A stretch of DNA of 64,000 nt, from positions 99,118-163,117 of the forward strand of contig MKSY01000010.1 in assembly GCA_001897475.1 (NCBI GenBank), written 5' to 3'. How positions within the stretch are numbered: position 1 is the first letter of the stretch; each line of letters starts with the position of its first letter. Source of the DNA: Alphaproteobacteria bacterium 43-37 (GTDB lineage Bacteria; Pseudomonadota; Alphaproteobacteria; 43-37). The position numbers and the translations under genes are program-made. The notes below the pieces were generated by a model that saw nothing but the letters and a program-made list of their open reading frames with translations, was not told where the DNA came from and made no database searches. Below are positions 9,129-18,015 of the stretch, in pieces.

Positions 9129-9779
9129 ATGATTATTACGTGCCCGAATTGCACGCGAAGGTATATGATAGAGGACAAGCTGCTGGAAGAAAGGCCCTCC
9201 ATGGGCTTAAGGTGCGCTGTTTGCAGTCACGAGTGGGTGCATGTTTTTGAACAAGAAGAGGAAGATATCTTTAATCAGCGTAGGAAAAGACTTGGTATTG
9301 AAGAGCCGTCAACAGAAGTTGTTGTTGAGCCGTTTGAGGAAACGACGAGAAAATTACCCATCGGTTGGGCAGCATATGCTTTTACGGTTGTTATGACTGG
9401 TGCACTGCTTTTATTTGGACGAGATTTTTTAATTGTGCAGTGGCCGCCAATGACAAAATTCTATGAGATTTTTGCCGATAAACCACTTAATGCCGATACA
9501 AGCCTCTCTATCGAGCAGGTGGACTGCCATTTTACGCAAGATGGAGGGGGCAAAAAACTAATGGTTACAGGCCTTTTGAAAAATACCTCCGATCGTTCGG
9601 TCAATATCCCGCTTCTCAAGATGCTGATTCACGAAACATGTGAAAAAGGTCATTGTTCTAAAAAACCTGTGGTTTTCAAAGTTTCTGAAGAGCGTCTTAT
9701 GGCTAGGGGTGAAATTCATTTTGAGTCGCCGCAAGTGGGTGTTCCAAAAGAAGGGTCAAAGGTTACTATCGAATTTTAA
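9129..9779 (+). CDS. zinc-ribbon (MJ0042-type) single-pass membrane protein
   Basis: A 216-residue protein with an N-terminal zinc ribbon: ITCPNCTRRYMIEDKLL, then LRCAVCSHEWVHVF, giving two C-x2-C pairs. This is the MJ0042-type ribbon found at the start of many alpha- and deltaproteobacterial proteins. A membrane segment follows at about residues 85-103. The C-terminal 110 residues look like a DUF3426-type domain of beta-rich character (MVTGLLKNTSDRSVNIPLL). The function of the family is not known. It stands alone with its own promoter and is divergent from ftsE, a placement also seen in other Alphaproteobacteria. Confidence 0.82.
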   Translation: MIITCPNCTRRYMIEDKLLEERPSMGLRCAVCSHEWVHVFEQEEEDIFNQRRKRLGIEEPSTEVVVEPFEETTRKLPIGWAAYAFTVVMTGALLLFGRDFLIVQWPPMTKFYEIFADKPLNADTSLSIEQVDCHFTQDGGGKKLMVTGLLKNTSDRSVNIPLLKMLIHETCEKGHCSKKPVVFKVSEERLMARGEIHFESPQVGVPKEGSKVTIEF

Positions 9780-9905
9780 AGAAAAACTGTAGGATCGACC
9801 TTGATTTGTTGCTTGCTTATTGAGCAACAAGTTTATCGCAAGTTAATTTTGCTTGCAATTTTAGATATTTTCTTATATGAAGAGACCCTGGTAAAAGGAA
9901 AGATA

Positions 9906-10451
9906 ATGTTTATTCAGACAGAAGAAACGCCGAATCCAGAATCACTCAAATTTTTGCCCGGTAGGGTTGTGATTGAAAACGGCACATATAATTTTACTCA
10001 TAACGAAAAAGCTTGTGAATCCATCTTAGCAGAGTCTTTGCTTGCTGTAGAAGGCGTCGCTCAGGTTTTTTTCGGATATGATTTTATTACGGTTACGAAG
10101 CAAACTGATTTTCAATGGTCTACATTGAAGCCATATATTCTAACACGCATTATGGATCACTTCATTTCTGGCCAACCTGTGCTATCTGAAAAAACATCAC
10201 AAACTCAGGTGTTTGATGATGCAGACCCAGTGGTCAACCAAATTAGGGAACTGATCGAAACCAGAGTGCGGCCAGCGGTTGCAATGGATGGTGGCGATAT
10301 TATTTTTAATCGCTTTGAAGATGGCATTGTGTTTCTTGAAATGAGAGGGTCTTGTTCGGGGTGCCCAAGCTCAACGGCTACCCTTAAATCTGGCATTGAA
10401 AATATGCTTAAGCACTATGTGCCTGAAGTTAATGAGGTTAGGGCTATATAG
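9906..10451 (+). CDS. NifU-like Fe-S cluster scaffold protein
   Basis: A 181-residue protein made of an N-terminal Nfu_N domain (MFIQTEETPNPESLKFLPG is the standard opening) and a C-terminal NifU domain with GSCSGCPSS, the C-x2-C pair that holds a transient Fe-S cluster between two subunits. It delivers clusters to target enzymes. I chose the ATG at 9906 because it begins exactly at the family N-terminus and has AAAGGAAAG just upstream; a longer in-frame extension from 9801 has no family match. The stop codon at 10449-10451 is immediately followed by the ATG of the glucosaminidase gene. Confidence 0.94.
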   Translation: MFIQTEETPNPESLKFLPGRVVIENGTYNFTHNEKACESILAESLLAVEGVAQVFFGYDFITVTKQTDFQWSTLKPYILTRIMDHFISGQPVLSEKTSQTQVFDDADPVVNQIRELIETRVRPAVAMDGGDIIFNRFEDGIVFLEMRGSCSGCPSSTATLKSGIENMLKHYVPEVNEVRAI

Positions 10452-11348
10452 ATGAAGAAACACTATTGGCTCCCTCAAAGTTCAAGGGCTATTCTGCAAT
10501 CAAGCACGGGTTTGCTTGGGCTTTTGATCGTCATTTTGGGTGGCGTTGGTGATGAGCCTCGGGCTCAAAAGTATTATATATCTGCCCCAAAGGTTGTTCA
10601 GCATCAAGAAGTGCCTGTTGTTTTTGCCTCAAAGAAATATAGTATTGATCAGGTTCGTCAAGGCGATGGGGTTGTGCCGAGAATTAGTGTGGATAACTTC
10701 CCCGTTAAACATTCGGTCCGCTTGACGGCTAGCCAGCAAAAGGACACTTTTTTAAAGACAATGCTGCCCATGATTTTGCAGGTTAATGAGAAGATCTTGG
10801 TAGATCGCAGGCGTTACCTAGATATTTTATCTCATAAAGGGCAACTCAGTGCGGGTGATCGTATGTGGCTGTTGGATCTGTCCAAAAGGTACAAAGTGGA
10901 CTTTAGAAACTCCCAGGCTATGTTGCAGCGCTTGGATATAGTTCCGGCTTCTCTTGCCCTTGGGCAGAGTGCTGCTGAAAGCGGATGGGGTTTGAGTGGT
11001 ATTGCGGCTAAGAAGAATTCACCTTTTGGCCATCGTGTGATGGTTCGTGAAAAATCAAAAGAAGGTAATATTAGGCATCGCTATACGCTTAAAAAATTTA
11101 CGAGCCTAAATGAAGCTATAGAAGCCTACATTCACAATATTAACACCCATCCTGCATATGCAAATTTGCGTAATTTACGGTATATGCTTAGAAGCCAGGG
11201 GCTTGAATCCAATGGCCTTCAGTTGGCTGTGGGGTTGACAAAATATTCTGAATTAGGAATGACCTATGTCAAAAAAGTTCAAAAGATAATCAGGCAAAAC
11301 AATTTAACGCAATTTGACGGTGCGATCCTGGATTCAGAAAATTCATGA
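10452..11348 (+). CDS. Bax/FlgJ-type glucosaminidase, membrane-anchored
   Basis: A 298-residue peptidoglycan hydrolase candidate. An N-terminal membrane anchor or signal segment (about residues 15-33) precedes a linker, then a glucosaminidase domain of the Bax/FlgJ type: VPASLALGQSAAESGWGLS with the catalytic Glu, KKNSPFGHR, YTLKKFTSLNEAIEAYIHNINTHPAY and LRSQGLESNGLQLAVGLTKYS. It would cleave glycan strands in the periplasm. It starts at the base after the NifU-like stop codon, so the two are probably cotranscribed, though a functional link is not evident. Confidence 0.88.
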   Translation: MKKHYWLPQSSRAILQSSTGLLGLLIVILGGVGDEPRAQKYYISAPKVVQHQEVPVVFASKKYSIDQVRQGDGVVPRISVDNFPVKHSVRLTASQQKDTFLKTMLPMILQVNEKILVDRRRYLDILSHKGQLSAGDRMWLLDLSKRYKVDFRNSQAMLQRLDIVPASLALGQSAAESGWGLSGIAAKKNSPFGHRVMVREKSKEGNIRHRYTLKKFTSLNEAIEAYIHNINTHPAYANLRNLRYMLRSQGLESNGLQLAVGLTKYSELGMTYVKKVQKIIRQNNLTQFDGAILDSENS

Positions 11349-11432
11349 CAATGAATCCTAATTACCTCGAGATCTACGATTAGCTTTTGATGAGTCGTGC
11401 CAAATTGTTTAATGTTGTTTTAATTTTTCCCT

Positions 11433-12086
11433 ATGCCATTAAAGCCAAAATTGAATTTTCAAAAGGTTGTTCTATCCCTGGACACATCTGGTTCGAATTG
11501 TTCTGTATGCTTAACTTGTGAAGAAAGTGGGCAAGCGTATAAGGCTGAGCACAATGCAAAAAGGGGGCACGATCAATGGCTTTTTGGCCTAATCCAAAAG
11601 GTCCTTGATGAAGCTCAATGTGAGGTTGCGGACATTGTAAAAATCATTGTTGTGGTGGGGCCAGGGTCTTTTACAGGCCTTAGAATTGCTGGTTCAGCCG
11701 CAAAAAGCCTTTCAATTGCGCTTCAGGTTCCTGTTTTTGGGGTTCAAACTTTTGATGCCATTTTTTATCAACTGCAACCTGAGGCGCGGCAGGCTCCCGT
11801 TTCAATTGTGGTTCCTACACAAACAGGATTGTTTAATGTAAAGCATTTCAGAGAAAGCCAAGCTCAATATGAGCAATTATCTATTGAACAAATGCTGGCA
11901 TTATTAGAAAGTGGGCAGAAATGTATTTTTGCCTTCGAAGATCATGGGTTAAGTGCAAGAAAGGTGGAGGTCGCCTCTTCTTCTGCGTGGGGTGCCTTCC
12001 AGGCGTTTTTGGGGCATGCTTATGAACCATTTACCTCCCCCATTTATTTTCACCAATTTAAGAATATACCTAATGCTGATCATTAA
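11433..12086 (+). CDS. tsaB: tRNA threonylcarbamoyladenosine biosynthesis protein TsaB
   Basis: A 217-residue partner of TsaD in making t6A at position 37 of ANN-decoding tRNAs. The ASKHA fold is visible as VVLSLDTSGSNCSVCL at the start, GPGSFTGLRIAGSAAKSLS, the TsaB signature, at about residues 76-94, and VPVFGVQTFDA. The C-terminal third is weakly conserved, as usual. It overlaps the downstream rimI-like gene by 14 bases, matching the frequent tsaB-rimI pairing. TsaD, TsaE and TsaC are not in the window. Confidence 0.93.
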   Translation: MPLKPKLNFQKVVLSLDTSGSNCSVCLTCEESGQAYKAEHNAKRGHDQWLFGLIQKVLDEAQCEVADIVKIIVVVGPGSFTGLRIAGSAAKSLSIALQVPVFGVQTFDAIFYQLQPEARQAPVSIVVPTQTGLFNVKHFRESQAQYEQLSIEQMLALLESGQKCIFAFEDHGLSARKVEVASSSAWGAFQAFLGHAYEPFTSPIYFHQFKNIPNADH

Positions 12087-12507
12087 AAACCTAGCCATTG
12101 AAATGGCTGAAGCTTGCTCAAGGTTGCATGCAATGTGTGATCAAACGTATTGGTCATCTCATGAATACGAAAAGCTAATTTCTAGAATGCAGGGTGTTGG
12201 TTGTATTGATGACAAGGATGTATTAAGGGGGTTTCTTCTATTCCAAGGAATAGATGACTATATTGATGTTGTTTATATTTGTGTTGATCCGTCATTTCGC
12301 CGTATGAAACTTGGTAAGAGAATGATGGAACACATATTTGACAAAAAACGTGGAGCTGATGTGTTTATTGAAGTAAACCAAGGTAATATTGATGCGCTTA
12401 ATTTTTATTACAGCCTTGATTTTATGCTAATTGGTAAACGATTAAATTATTACAAGGATAACGCTGGTTCTAATGATGCGATGGTGTTAAAAAGAAATCG
12501 TATTTAA
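12073..12507 (+). CDS. RimI-like GNAT acetyltransferase
   Basis: A 144-residue GNAT-fold protein. The ATG at 12073 gives a normal-length domain; a longer reading back into tsaB adds residues without family match. The acetyl-CoA region is VVYICVDPSFRRMKLGKRMMEH, in which the first glycine of the usual QRRGLG loop is replaced by Lys, and VNQGNIDALNFYYSLDF is the classic late motif (N-x2-A-x2-FY-x2-xF). RimI acetylates the N-terminus of ribosomal protein S18, and its gene commonly follows tsaB as here. The altered loop leaves substrate and activity less certain. Confidence 0.8.
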   Translation: MLIIKNLAIEMAEACSRLHAMCDQTYWSSHEYEKLISRMQGVGCIDDKDVLRGFLLFQGIDDYIDVVYICVDPSFRRMKLGKRMMEHIFDKKRGADVFIEVNQGNIDALNFYYSLDFMLIGKRLNYYKDNAGSNDAMVLKRNRI

Positions 12508-12627
12508 TTTATTGAAATAATTCGGTTTTTTTATATGATGTTGTTTTATAATATTTATTGTAAATGATTTTTTAAGCTAAAATTTTATCGATAAATTGAA
12601 AGCATAAGTAAAAAAGGAAGTAAATGT

Positions 12628-13056
12628 ATGACTGATCAAAACAAGCCTAGAAATGATGCGATGGATTTGTTAGCATTGACTGCGGAAATAGTCTCCGCAC
12701 ATGTTTCAAATAACCAAGTCGATGTTGATGAATTACCAAGGCTAATCCAGCAAGTATTTGCCACGATGGCATCTATTGAGAAAAAGGACTTCAGCATCAC
12801 AAAAGAAAGGCCAGAACCAGCTGTTCCCATCCATAAATCAGTAAAACCTGGCTACATTATTTGCCTGGAAGATGGGAAGAAATTAAAAATGTTGAAAAGA
12901 CATTTGAAAACTGCCTATAATATGACACCAGAAGAATATAAGGACCGATGGGGACTGGGTGGAGACTATCCAATGGTAGCTCCAGATTACGCTAAGCAGC
13001 GTAGCCAGTTAGCAAAAAGTATCGGCTTAGGAACACGTACCCGCAAAAAGAAATGA
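12628..13056 (+). CDS. MucR/Ros family transcriptional regulator
   Basis: A 142-residue regulator of the alphaproteobacterial MucR/Ros family, which binds AT-rich DNA and controls surface, motility and virulence genes. Residues 70-120 match the family closely: SVKPGYIICLEDGKK, LKRHL, YNMTPEEYKDRWGL and YPMVAPDYAKQRS. The zinc-finger positions equivalent to Ros Cys79, Cys82, His92 and His97 are here Cys79, Asp82, His92 and Tyr97, so two of four ligands are changed. Some family members are known to fold without zinc. The upstream 120 bases are very AT-rich, which would suit autoregulation. fur follows after 25 bases. Confidence 0.93.
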   Translation: MTDQNKPRNDAMDLLALTAEIVSAHVSNNQVDVDELPRLIQQVFATMASIEKKDFSITKERPEPAVPIHKSVKPGYIICLEDGKKLKMLKRHLKTAYNMTPEEYKDRWGLGGDYPMVAPDYAKQRSQLAKSIGLGTRTRKKK

Positions 13057-13081
13057 AGCTTACCCTTTTGTGGAGTTACAA

Positions 13082-13513
13082 ATGACCCATCTTGAACGGT
13101 TGTGTATTGAAAAAGGCTTAAAGATGACCGACCAGCGACGAATTATCGCGCGTGTATTATCTGAAGCTGATGATCATCCAGACGTTGAAAGTGTTTTCCA
13201 AAGAGCCTCTCAGATTGATCCACGAATTAGTCTGGCAACGGTTTATCGTACTGTCAGGCTTTTTCAAGAAGCTGACATTTTAGCTAAGCATGACTTTGGT
13301 GATGGACGTTCTCGCTATGAAAGCGTCCCACTTGAGCATCATGACCATCTGATAGATGTTGAAAGTGGTAAGGTAGTAGAGTTTTTTGATGAAGAAATTG
13401 AAAAACTGAAAGAAGCTATTGCCCTGAAGTTGGGATATGCCTTGGTGGGACATCGGCTTGAATTATACGGTACTCCTATTAAAAAGTCTGATAAAGCATA
13501 TAAAAAGATCTGA
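13082..13513 (+). CDS. fur: Fur family transcriptional regulator (alphaproteobacterial Fur/Mur type)
   Basis: A 143-residue metal-dependent repressor. The winged-helix N-terminus has MTDQRRIIARVL and SLATVYRTVRLFQEA, and the dimer and metal half has HHDHLIDVESGKVVEF. The structural zinc cysteines of enterobacterial Fur are absent (DVES in place of a CxxC), as is normal for alphaproteobacterial Fur/Mur. Whether it senses iron or manganese cannot be told; ending LELYGTPI is typical of this group and unlike haem-binding Irr. I chose ATG 13082, with GGAG 6 bases upstream, over a GTG at 13070. It probably shares a transcript with mucR. Confidence 0.93.
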   Translation: MTHLERLCIEKGLKMTDQRRIIARVLSEADDHPDVESVFQRASQIDPRISLATVYRTVRLFQEADILAKHDFGDGRSRYESVPLEHHDHLIDVESGKVVEFFDEEIEKLKEAIALKLGYALVGHRLELYGTPIKKSDKAYKKI

Positions 13514-13560
13514 CTATAGTTTCGCTGAAGTCTAAATAATTATTGTTAAACGAGCAGATC

Positions 13561-14943
13561 TCATTCTTCAAATAACGTACCTTGAGATTTTTTATTTGAA
13601 GCCTCCGAAGGTTTTTTAGGGGCTAAAATTTGAGCTTTGCAGTTTCCATCGTGAAAATTAATAGTGACAAAAGACTGCATTTTGCATGTTGTTGCTGAGC
13701 TAATGGTTTGTTGTGATGAGCTTAGGATATGGGCGAACCCTCTTTCTAAAACCTTTTTGTAAGACAGGCTTTCCAACAATTGGCTTAAAAGGCCCATACG
13801 ATTTGTTGGATTTATTAGATACTTTTGAGCAAAGCACGTGATCATGTCACGGTTTAAAATATCTAACTTATGATGCAAAATGTCCAAACGATGGGTGGGA
13901 TGAATCAATTTGCTTCTAGCTATGGAAAGCATATGTGCCTTAGTCGACATTATCGATGAAATTATAAGCGATAGTCGCTCTCCCCAGTCGCTAAGTTTGA
14001 TCATTTTCCCATCGAGGGTATGGATAATCCTTGAGAGCTGCCCGTAGGAGTTGCTCAAGGTTTGTTGCAGATGTTGCAGTTTATTGTTAAGGGCCACGGA
14101 ATATCTGGCCGTTATTTCTTGAAGTTTAAGTACGAGCTGTGTTCTTACTGGCACGGCCATTTCAGCAGCAGCGGTGGGGGTGGGTGCTCTTTTGCTGGCA
14201 GCAAAATCCGCTAGCGTAGTGTCGGTTTCATGACCAATAGCTGAAATGGTAGGGATGGAACATTCAGCTATGGCACGTATAACAACTTCCTCATTAAAGA
14301 CCCACAAATCTTCGAGGCTGCCACCACCTCGGGCAATAATGAGAAGATCCGGTTTGATTGTTTCGGGAAGGGCTTGAAAACCTTTGATTGCTGCCTCTAC
14401 TTGTTCGGCAGCACCCTGCCCTTGCACAGCGGCAGGCCAAAGTAGTACATGCCTAGGAAATCGATCGTTCAACCTATGAAGCATGTCTCGTATAACGGCA
14501 CCAGTAGGGGAGGTGATGATGCCAATGCGTTCAGGTAAAAAAGGTATGAGAAGTTTTCGTGATTCGTCAAAAAGACCTTCTGCGGCTAATTTTCTACGTC
14601 TTTCCTCAAGAACCTTAAGTAAAGCCCCTTGCCCGGCTAGCTGCATTGAATCCACAATTATTTGATAACGTGAGCCCCCTGGGTATGTAGTAACCCTGCC
14701 TGTACAGACAACCTCCATGCCATCTTCAGGTTTTAATGCCCAGTTTGACATTGTCCCTCGCCAAGCTACTGCATCAATGACGGCATCTTGGTCCTTGAGG
14801 CGAAAATAAAGATGGCCAGAAGAATGTTTTTTCGTACCGCTGATTTCGCCCCTCAAGCAGACATATCCACAATTTTGTTCGATCAAGCCTTTGATAATGA
14901 GTGATAATTCTGAAACACTTAGTTCATGGGATGAGAAGCTCAT
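13561..14943 (-). CDS. xseA: exodeoxyribonuclease VII large subunit
   Basis: A 460-residue catalytic subunit of exonuclease VII, which degrades single-stranded DNA to short oligonucleotides. The OB-fold starts with LSVSELSLIIKGLIEQN and has VCLRGEISG and GHLYFRLKD; the catalytic core has LPERIGIITSPTGAVIRDML, RGGGSLEDLWVFNEE and SAIGHETDTTLADFAASKRAPTPTAAAE; the rest is a long coiled-coil region. I chose ATG 14941-14943, which starts just before the OB-fold and has GGAA upstream; a longer frame to 15030 adds a basic, unmatched extension. The small subunit xseB is not in the window. It converges on fur. Confidence 0.94.
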   Translation of the reverse strand: MSFSSHELSVSELSLIIKGLIEQNCGYVCLRGEISGTKKHSSGHLYFRLKDQDAVIDAVAWRGTMSNWALKPEDGMEVVCTGRVTTYPGGSRYQIIVDSMQLAGQGALLKVLEERRRKLAAEGLFDESRKLLIPFLPERIGIITSPTGAVIRDMLHRLNDRFPRHVLLWPAAVQGQGAAEQVEAAIKGFQALPETIKPDLLIIARGGGSLEDLWVFNEEVVIRAIAECSIPTISAIGHETDTTLADFAASKRAPTPTAAAEMAVPVRTQLVLKLQEITARYSVALNNKLQHLQQTLSNSYGQLSRIIHTLDGKMIKLSDWGERLSLIISSIMSTKAHMLSIARSKLIHPTHRLDILHHKLDILNRDMITCFAQKYLINPTNRMGLLSQLLESLSYKKVLERGFAHILSSSQQTISSATTCKMQSFVTINFHDGNCKAQILAPKKPSEASNKKSQGTLFEE

Positions 14944-15106
14944 TGTGAAATTTCCATAGAAAATGGATTGGTTCTTTGGTAAGAAAAGTTGATCATTGGA
15001 TTTTTTATTTTTCGTGACACGCTGTCGCACTTGGTTTACAAGGATATGTTATGGGTCTACTTTATACCGTAGATGGTCTTATTTACAAGCGAGTACCGAA
15101 TTATAG

Positions 15107-16318
15107 ATGAATTATGAAGCTTTCTTTAATGCCGCCTTGGTGCAACTTAAATCTGAGGGAAAATATCGAGTTTTTGCAGATTTAGAGAGATGTGTAGGCA
15201 AGTTCCCCTTTGCAAACATGTATTTTGATGGGGATAAGTTCCCTATTGTCTCGTGGTGCAGTAATGATTACTTAGGCATGGGCCAGCACCCCAAAATTCT
15301 CAGTGCTATGCATGAAGCTTTGGACAAAATGGGCGCTGGAGCAGGTGGCACTCGCAATATTGGTGGGACAAATCATTACCATGTTATGCTAGAAGGGCTC
15401 TTGGGAAAGCTGCATCAAAAAGAAAGTGCGTTATTGTTTTCGTCGGCTTATGTGGCCAATGAGGCGGCCCTTTCGACGTTAGCAAGTCGCTTGCCAAATT
15501 GTATGGTAATTTCTGATGAAAATAACCATGCGTCTATTATCCACGGTGTGCGAAGTAGCCGTTCAGACAAGGTAATTTTTCGCCATAATGATCTTGAGCA
15601 CTTGGAGCAAATCCTACAGCAAGCGGACCCAGCAAGGCCAAAGCTTATAGTGTTTCAGTCTATTTATTCAATGGATGGAGATTTTGCTCCTATTCGTGAA
15701 ATCTGTGATCTGGCGGATCAGTATGGTGCTTTGACATATATTGATGAAGTCCATGCTGTTGGTTTATATGGAGAAAGCGGTGCAGGTATTTCTCAAATGC
15801 AAGGTTTGGCCCATCGCCCAACTATTGTTGAGGGCACTTTTGGCAAGGCCTATGGTTTGATGGGTGGGTATATCGCTGGGCCAACAAATATTATTGATTT
15901 TATCCGCAGTTTCGCGCCGGGTTTTATTTTTACAACAGCTTTGCCGCCAGCGATTTGCGCAGGGGCGATAGCGAGCATCCAGCATCTCATGGATAGCGAA
16001 GAAGAGCGTACTAAACACCAAGAAAGAGTCACGGCAGTTAAAGATGCTCTTATAAAGGCGGGAATCTCTTTCCTCGATACGCCTAGCCATATTGTTCCGA
16101 TAATTATTGGTGAGGCTCACTTATGCAAGCAAGCGAGCCATCATTTGCTTACCAAACATGGGATATACATTCAGCCCATTAATTATCCTACAGTACCAGT
16201 TGGCACCGAAAGGTTGCGGATTACTGTGACGCCACATCATACGGACGAGATGATCGATCAGCTGATTGTAGGGCTTCAGGATATTTGGGCCATTTTGGGT
16301 CTTCAAAGGGTTGCTTAA
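15107..16318 (+). CDS. hemA: 5-aminolevulinate synthase
   Basis: A 403-residue PLP enzyme joining glycine and succinyl-CoA to make 5-aminolevulinate, the first step of haem synthesis by the C4 route that marks Alphaproteobacteria and mitochondria. Visible blocks: [50 protein letters not shown] and the Schiff-base lysine Lys247 in [27 protein letters not shown] and [11 protein letters not shown] support ALA synthase within the alpha-oxoamine synthase family, rather than KBL or BioF. Length is right and no break is seen. It stands alone between xseA (divergent) and the L,D-transpeptidase (convergent); hemB lies 40 kb away in this window. Confidence 0.95.
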   Translation: MNYEAFFNAALVQLKSEGKYRVFADLERCVGKFPFANMYFDGDKFPIVSWCSNDYLGMGQHPKILSAMHEALDKMGAGAGGTRNIGGTNHYHVMLEGLLGKLHQKESALLFSSAYVANEAALSTLASRLPNCMVISDENNHASIIHGVRSSRSDKVIFRHNDLEHLEQILQQADPARPKLIVFQSIYSMDGDFAPIREICDLADQYGALTYIDEVHAVGLYGESGAGISQMQGLAHRPTIVEGTFGKAYGLMGGYIAGPTNIIDFIRSFAPGFIFTTALPPAICAGAIASIQHLMDSEEERTKHQERVTAVKDALIKAGISFLDTPSHIVPIIIGEAHLCKQASHHLLTKHGIYIQPINYPTVPVGTERLRITVTPHHTDEMIDQLIVGLQDIWAILGLQRVA

Positions 16319-16342
16319 AAATTCAAAGGCTCCAACTAGTTA

Positions 16343-17884
16343 TCAAAATTCGTGATATTTTTCTAATGCGATAGCATCATAATGATAAATGTCAGGATGT
16401 GAATGAAAGCGTCCTTCTTTGTCAACCCAAACAGTAAAATAGGCGGTAACAGTTGGCCACTCTTGGGACAGTGGGATCGCTTTTTGCTGCTTGGTTTTAA
16501 GTAACTTATCCACATCTAAAGGATTTTCATCGTTCGTACCTTGAAAAAGTGTTGCTAAAAGCAATTTAGGGTTTTCCAGACGAATGCATCCTGAGCTTAA
16601 GTCACGACGTTTCTTGACAAAAACATGTGTGTCAGGTGTTCCATGAATATAAATATGATAAGGGTTTTTGATAACAAATTTTATGCTCCCCAAAGCATTG
16701 CGGGCGCCGGGTGGCTGCCAAAAGCGAAAAGGTGAAATTTGATATTGCGCCCAATTGACGCTCAGAGGGTCTACATGGGCATGGGTTGTTTTATCAATAA
16801 CCCTAATACCTTTGGACACTAAATAGCTTGGGTTTTCCTTTGCTTTTCTTAAAATATCGCGGGAAATTCCAGGTGGAACGCTCCAAGAAGGGTTCAAAAC
16901 GACTTGCTGCATAGGGGCAATAAATTCAGGGGTTTTGCGCTGGGGTCTTCCGACTACTACAGGTAGTGTCAGTACAACGCTACCAGAGCGGATAACTTTT
17001 AAGAAATTTCCTGGGATATTAACCAGAATATGATGTGCATTCTCAAATTCAGGGAAATGACGCCATCTTTCCATATTAAGGCTTATAAGTCGTTTCCATT
17101 GATATGGGCTCATATTAAGGCTTACGCGCGTAAGTGTGCCAACAACGCCATCAGGTTCAAGTTGATGAAGGTTTTGATAGGCGATAACGGCTTGGGAAAG
17201 CTTCTCGTCAAAATAAGTACTTTCTTCAAAAGCGAGAAGGTCATGCATTGCAAGCTGGTGCCTTAAAATAAGAACGTCAGTATGCGTATCGCCTGGTTTT
17301 AGGGTGTGTTCAGAATCAATTTGTGGCCATGGGCCTTTTTGCTCAAGAGCATGGAAATGGCACAAAGCGCCCTTAAGACGAGTGTACTGAGGGTGAGGTG
17401 GCGGTAAAAATTCGAGCCATTGCGTGTTACCATTGATAAGGCCGGCTACAATAATAGCGACCACATCGCGCTGCAATGGATGGACATCAATGAGCTTGGT
17501 GGGTTTGATGAGCTGCCTTCCACCATTTAAATCTTTGGCGTAGGTTAGTAAGGCAAGTGTGATCAAAATATCCTGATCTGTTTGGATAGGTTGGGTTATC
17601 AAGCTTTGGCTTATCTTATAAACTTCAGGATCTAACCCATCAAAATCAGCATGGCTAAAACGCTCTATAATCTCAGCAAGCAAAGGGTTTCTAGATGGCC
17701 ATATCAAGGTATTGTTAACTGATTGATAAATACGTGAAAGGTCAGCTTTATCTTCGTGGCTTATGGGTAAGGTGTCAATCTTTGATAGAATGGCTGCTTC
17801 ATTCGTGAGCGACGCTTCTGCAGCCAAATTGCTGGTCAAGCTTCCAAATATAACTATTAAGCAGATCGTAAGAGTTTTCATCAT
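16343..17884 (-). CDS. L,D-transpeptidase of the LdtD/YcbB type
   Basis: A 513-residue secreted enzyme that forms 3-3 cross-links in peptidoglycan or attaches proteins to it. A signal peptide covers residues 1-22 (cut near LAA-EA). A scaffold region is followed by a peptidoglycan-binding domain at about 195-255 (LKPGDTHTDVLILRHQL, LEPDGVVGTLTRVSLN) and a YkuD catalytic domain at about 283-440, with HGT at His414 and SSGCIRL with the nucleophile Cys433. This order matches LdtD. The ATG overlaps the stop of an upstream 44-residue lipoprotein gene by ATGA, so the two are coupled. It converges on hemA. Confidence 0.93.
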   Translation of the reverse strand: MMKTLTICLIVIFGSLTSNLAAEASLTNEAAILSKIDTLPISHEDKADLSRIYQSVNNTLIWPSRNPLLAEIIERFSHADFDGLDPEVYKISQSLITQPIQTDQDILITLALLTYAKDLNGGRQLIKPTKLIDVHPLQRDVVAIIVAGLINGNTQWLEFLPPPHPQYTRLKGALCHFHALEQKGPWPQIDSEHTLKPGDTHTDVLILRHQLAMHDLLAFEESTYFDEKLSQAVIAYQNLHQLEPDGVVGTLTRVSLNMSPYQWKRLISLNMERWRHFPEFENAHHILVNIPGNFLKVIRSGSVVLTLPVVVGRPQRKTPEFIAPMQQVVLNPSWSVPPGISRDILRKAKENPSYLVSKGIRVIDKTTHAHVDPLSVNWAQYQISPFRFWQPPGARNALGSIKFVIKNPYHIYIHGTPDTHVFVKKRRDLSSGCIRLENPKLLLATLFQGTNDENPLDVDKLLKTKQQKAIPLSQEWPTVTAYFTVWVDKEGRFHSHPDIYHYDAIALEKYHEF

Positions 17885-18015
17885 GATGAAGATTTTGGGT
17901 AAATAGCTGGGTAAGTCGCATTAGGCACAGGGGATTCTGGATTGTTTTTCTTGCCACAGCTTGTTACGGCCATAAGAATAAATGTTAGGGCAATTAGGGT
18001 ATTAAAGGTGTTCAT
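17881..18015 (-). CDS. small LptM-like lipoprotein
   Basis: A 44-codon gene read by hand. It starts MNTFNTLIALTFILMAV, a signal sequence, followed by a lipobox VTSC with the lipidated Cys at residue 22, then CGKKNNPESPVPNATYPAIYP. The combination of CGKK, a Pro-rich stretch and a YP-x2-YP end matches short alphaproteobacterial relatives of LptM (YifL), a lipoprotein that helps mature the LPS translocon LptD. In other genomes this gene often follows argH; here its stop overlaps the L,D-transpeptidase ATG by four bases. Identification rests on motif pattern only, but the lipobox and the coupled overlap make a real gene likely. Confidence 0.75.
   Translation of the reverse strand: MNTFNTLIALTFILMAVTSCGKKNNPESPVPNATYPAIYPKSSS

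Noticed and set aside
9801..9905. N-terminal extension of the NifU-like protein
   Set aside because: The family start MFIQTEETPN is at 9906 with a good ribosome site; the extension has no match.
11485..11500. TTCGAATT resembling a tRNA T-loop
   Set aside because: It lies within tsaB coding sequence and no cloverleaf can be drawn around it.
11953..12072. N-terminal extension of the RimI-like protein
   Set aside because: It overlaps tsaB coding sequence out of frame and adds no domain.
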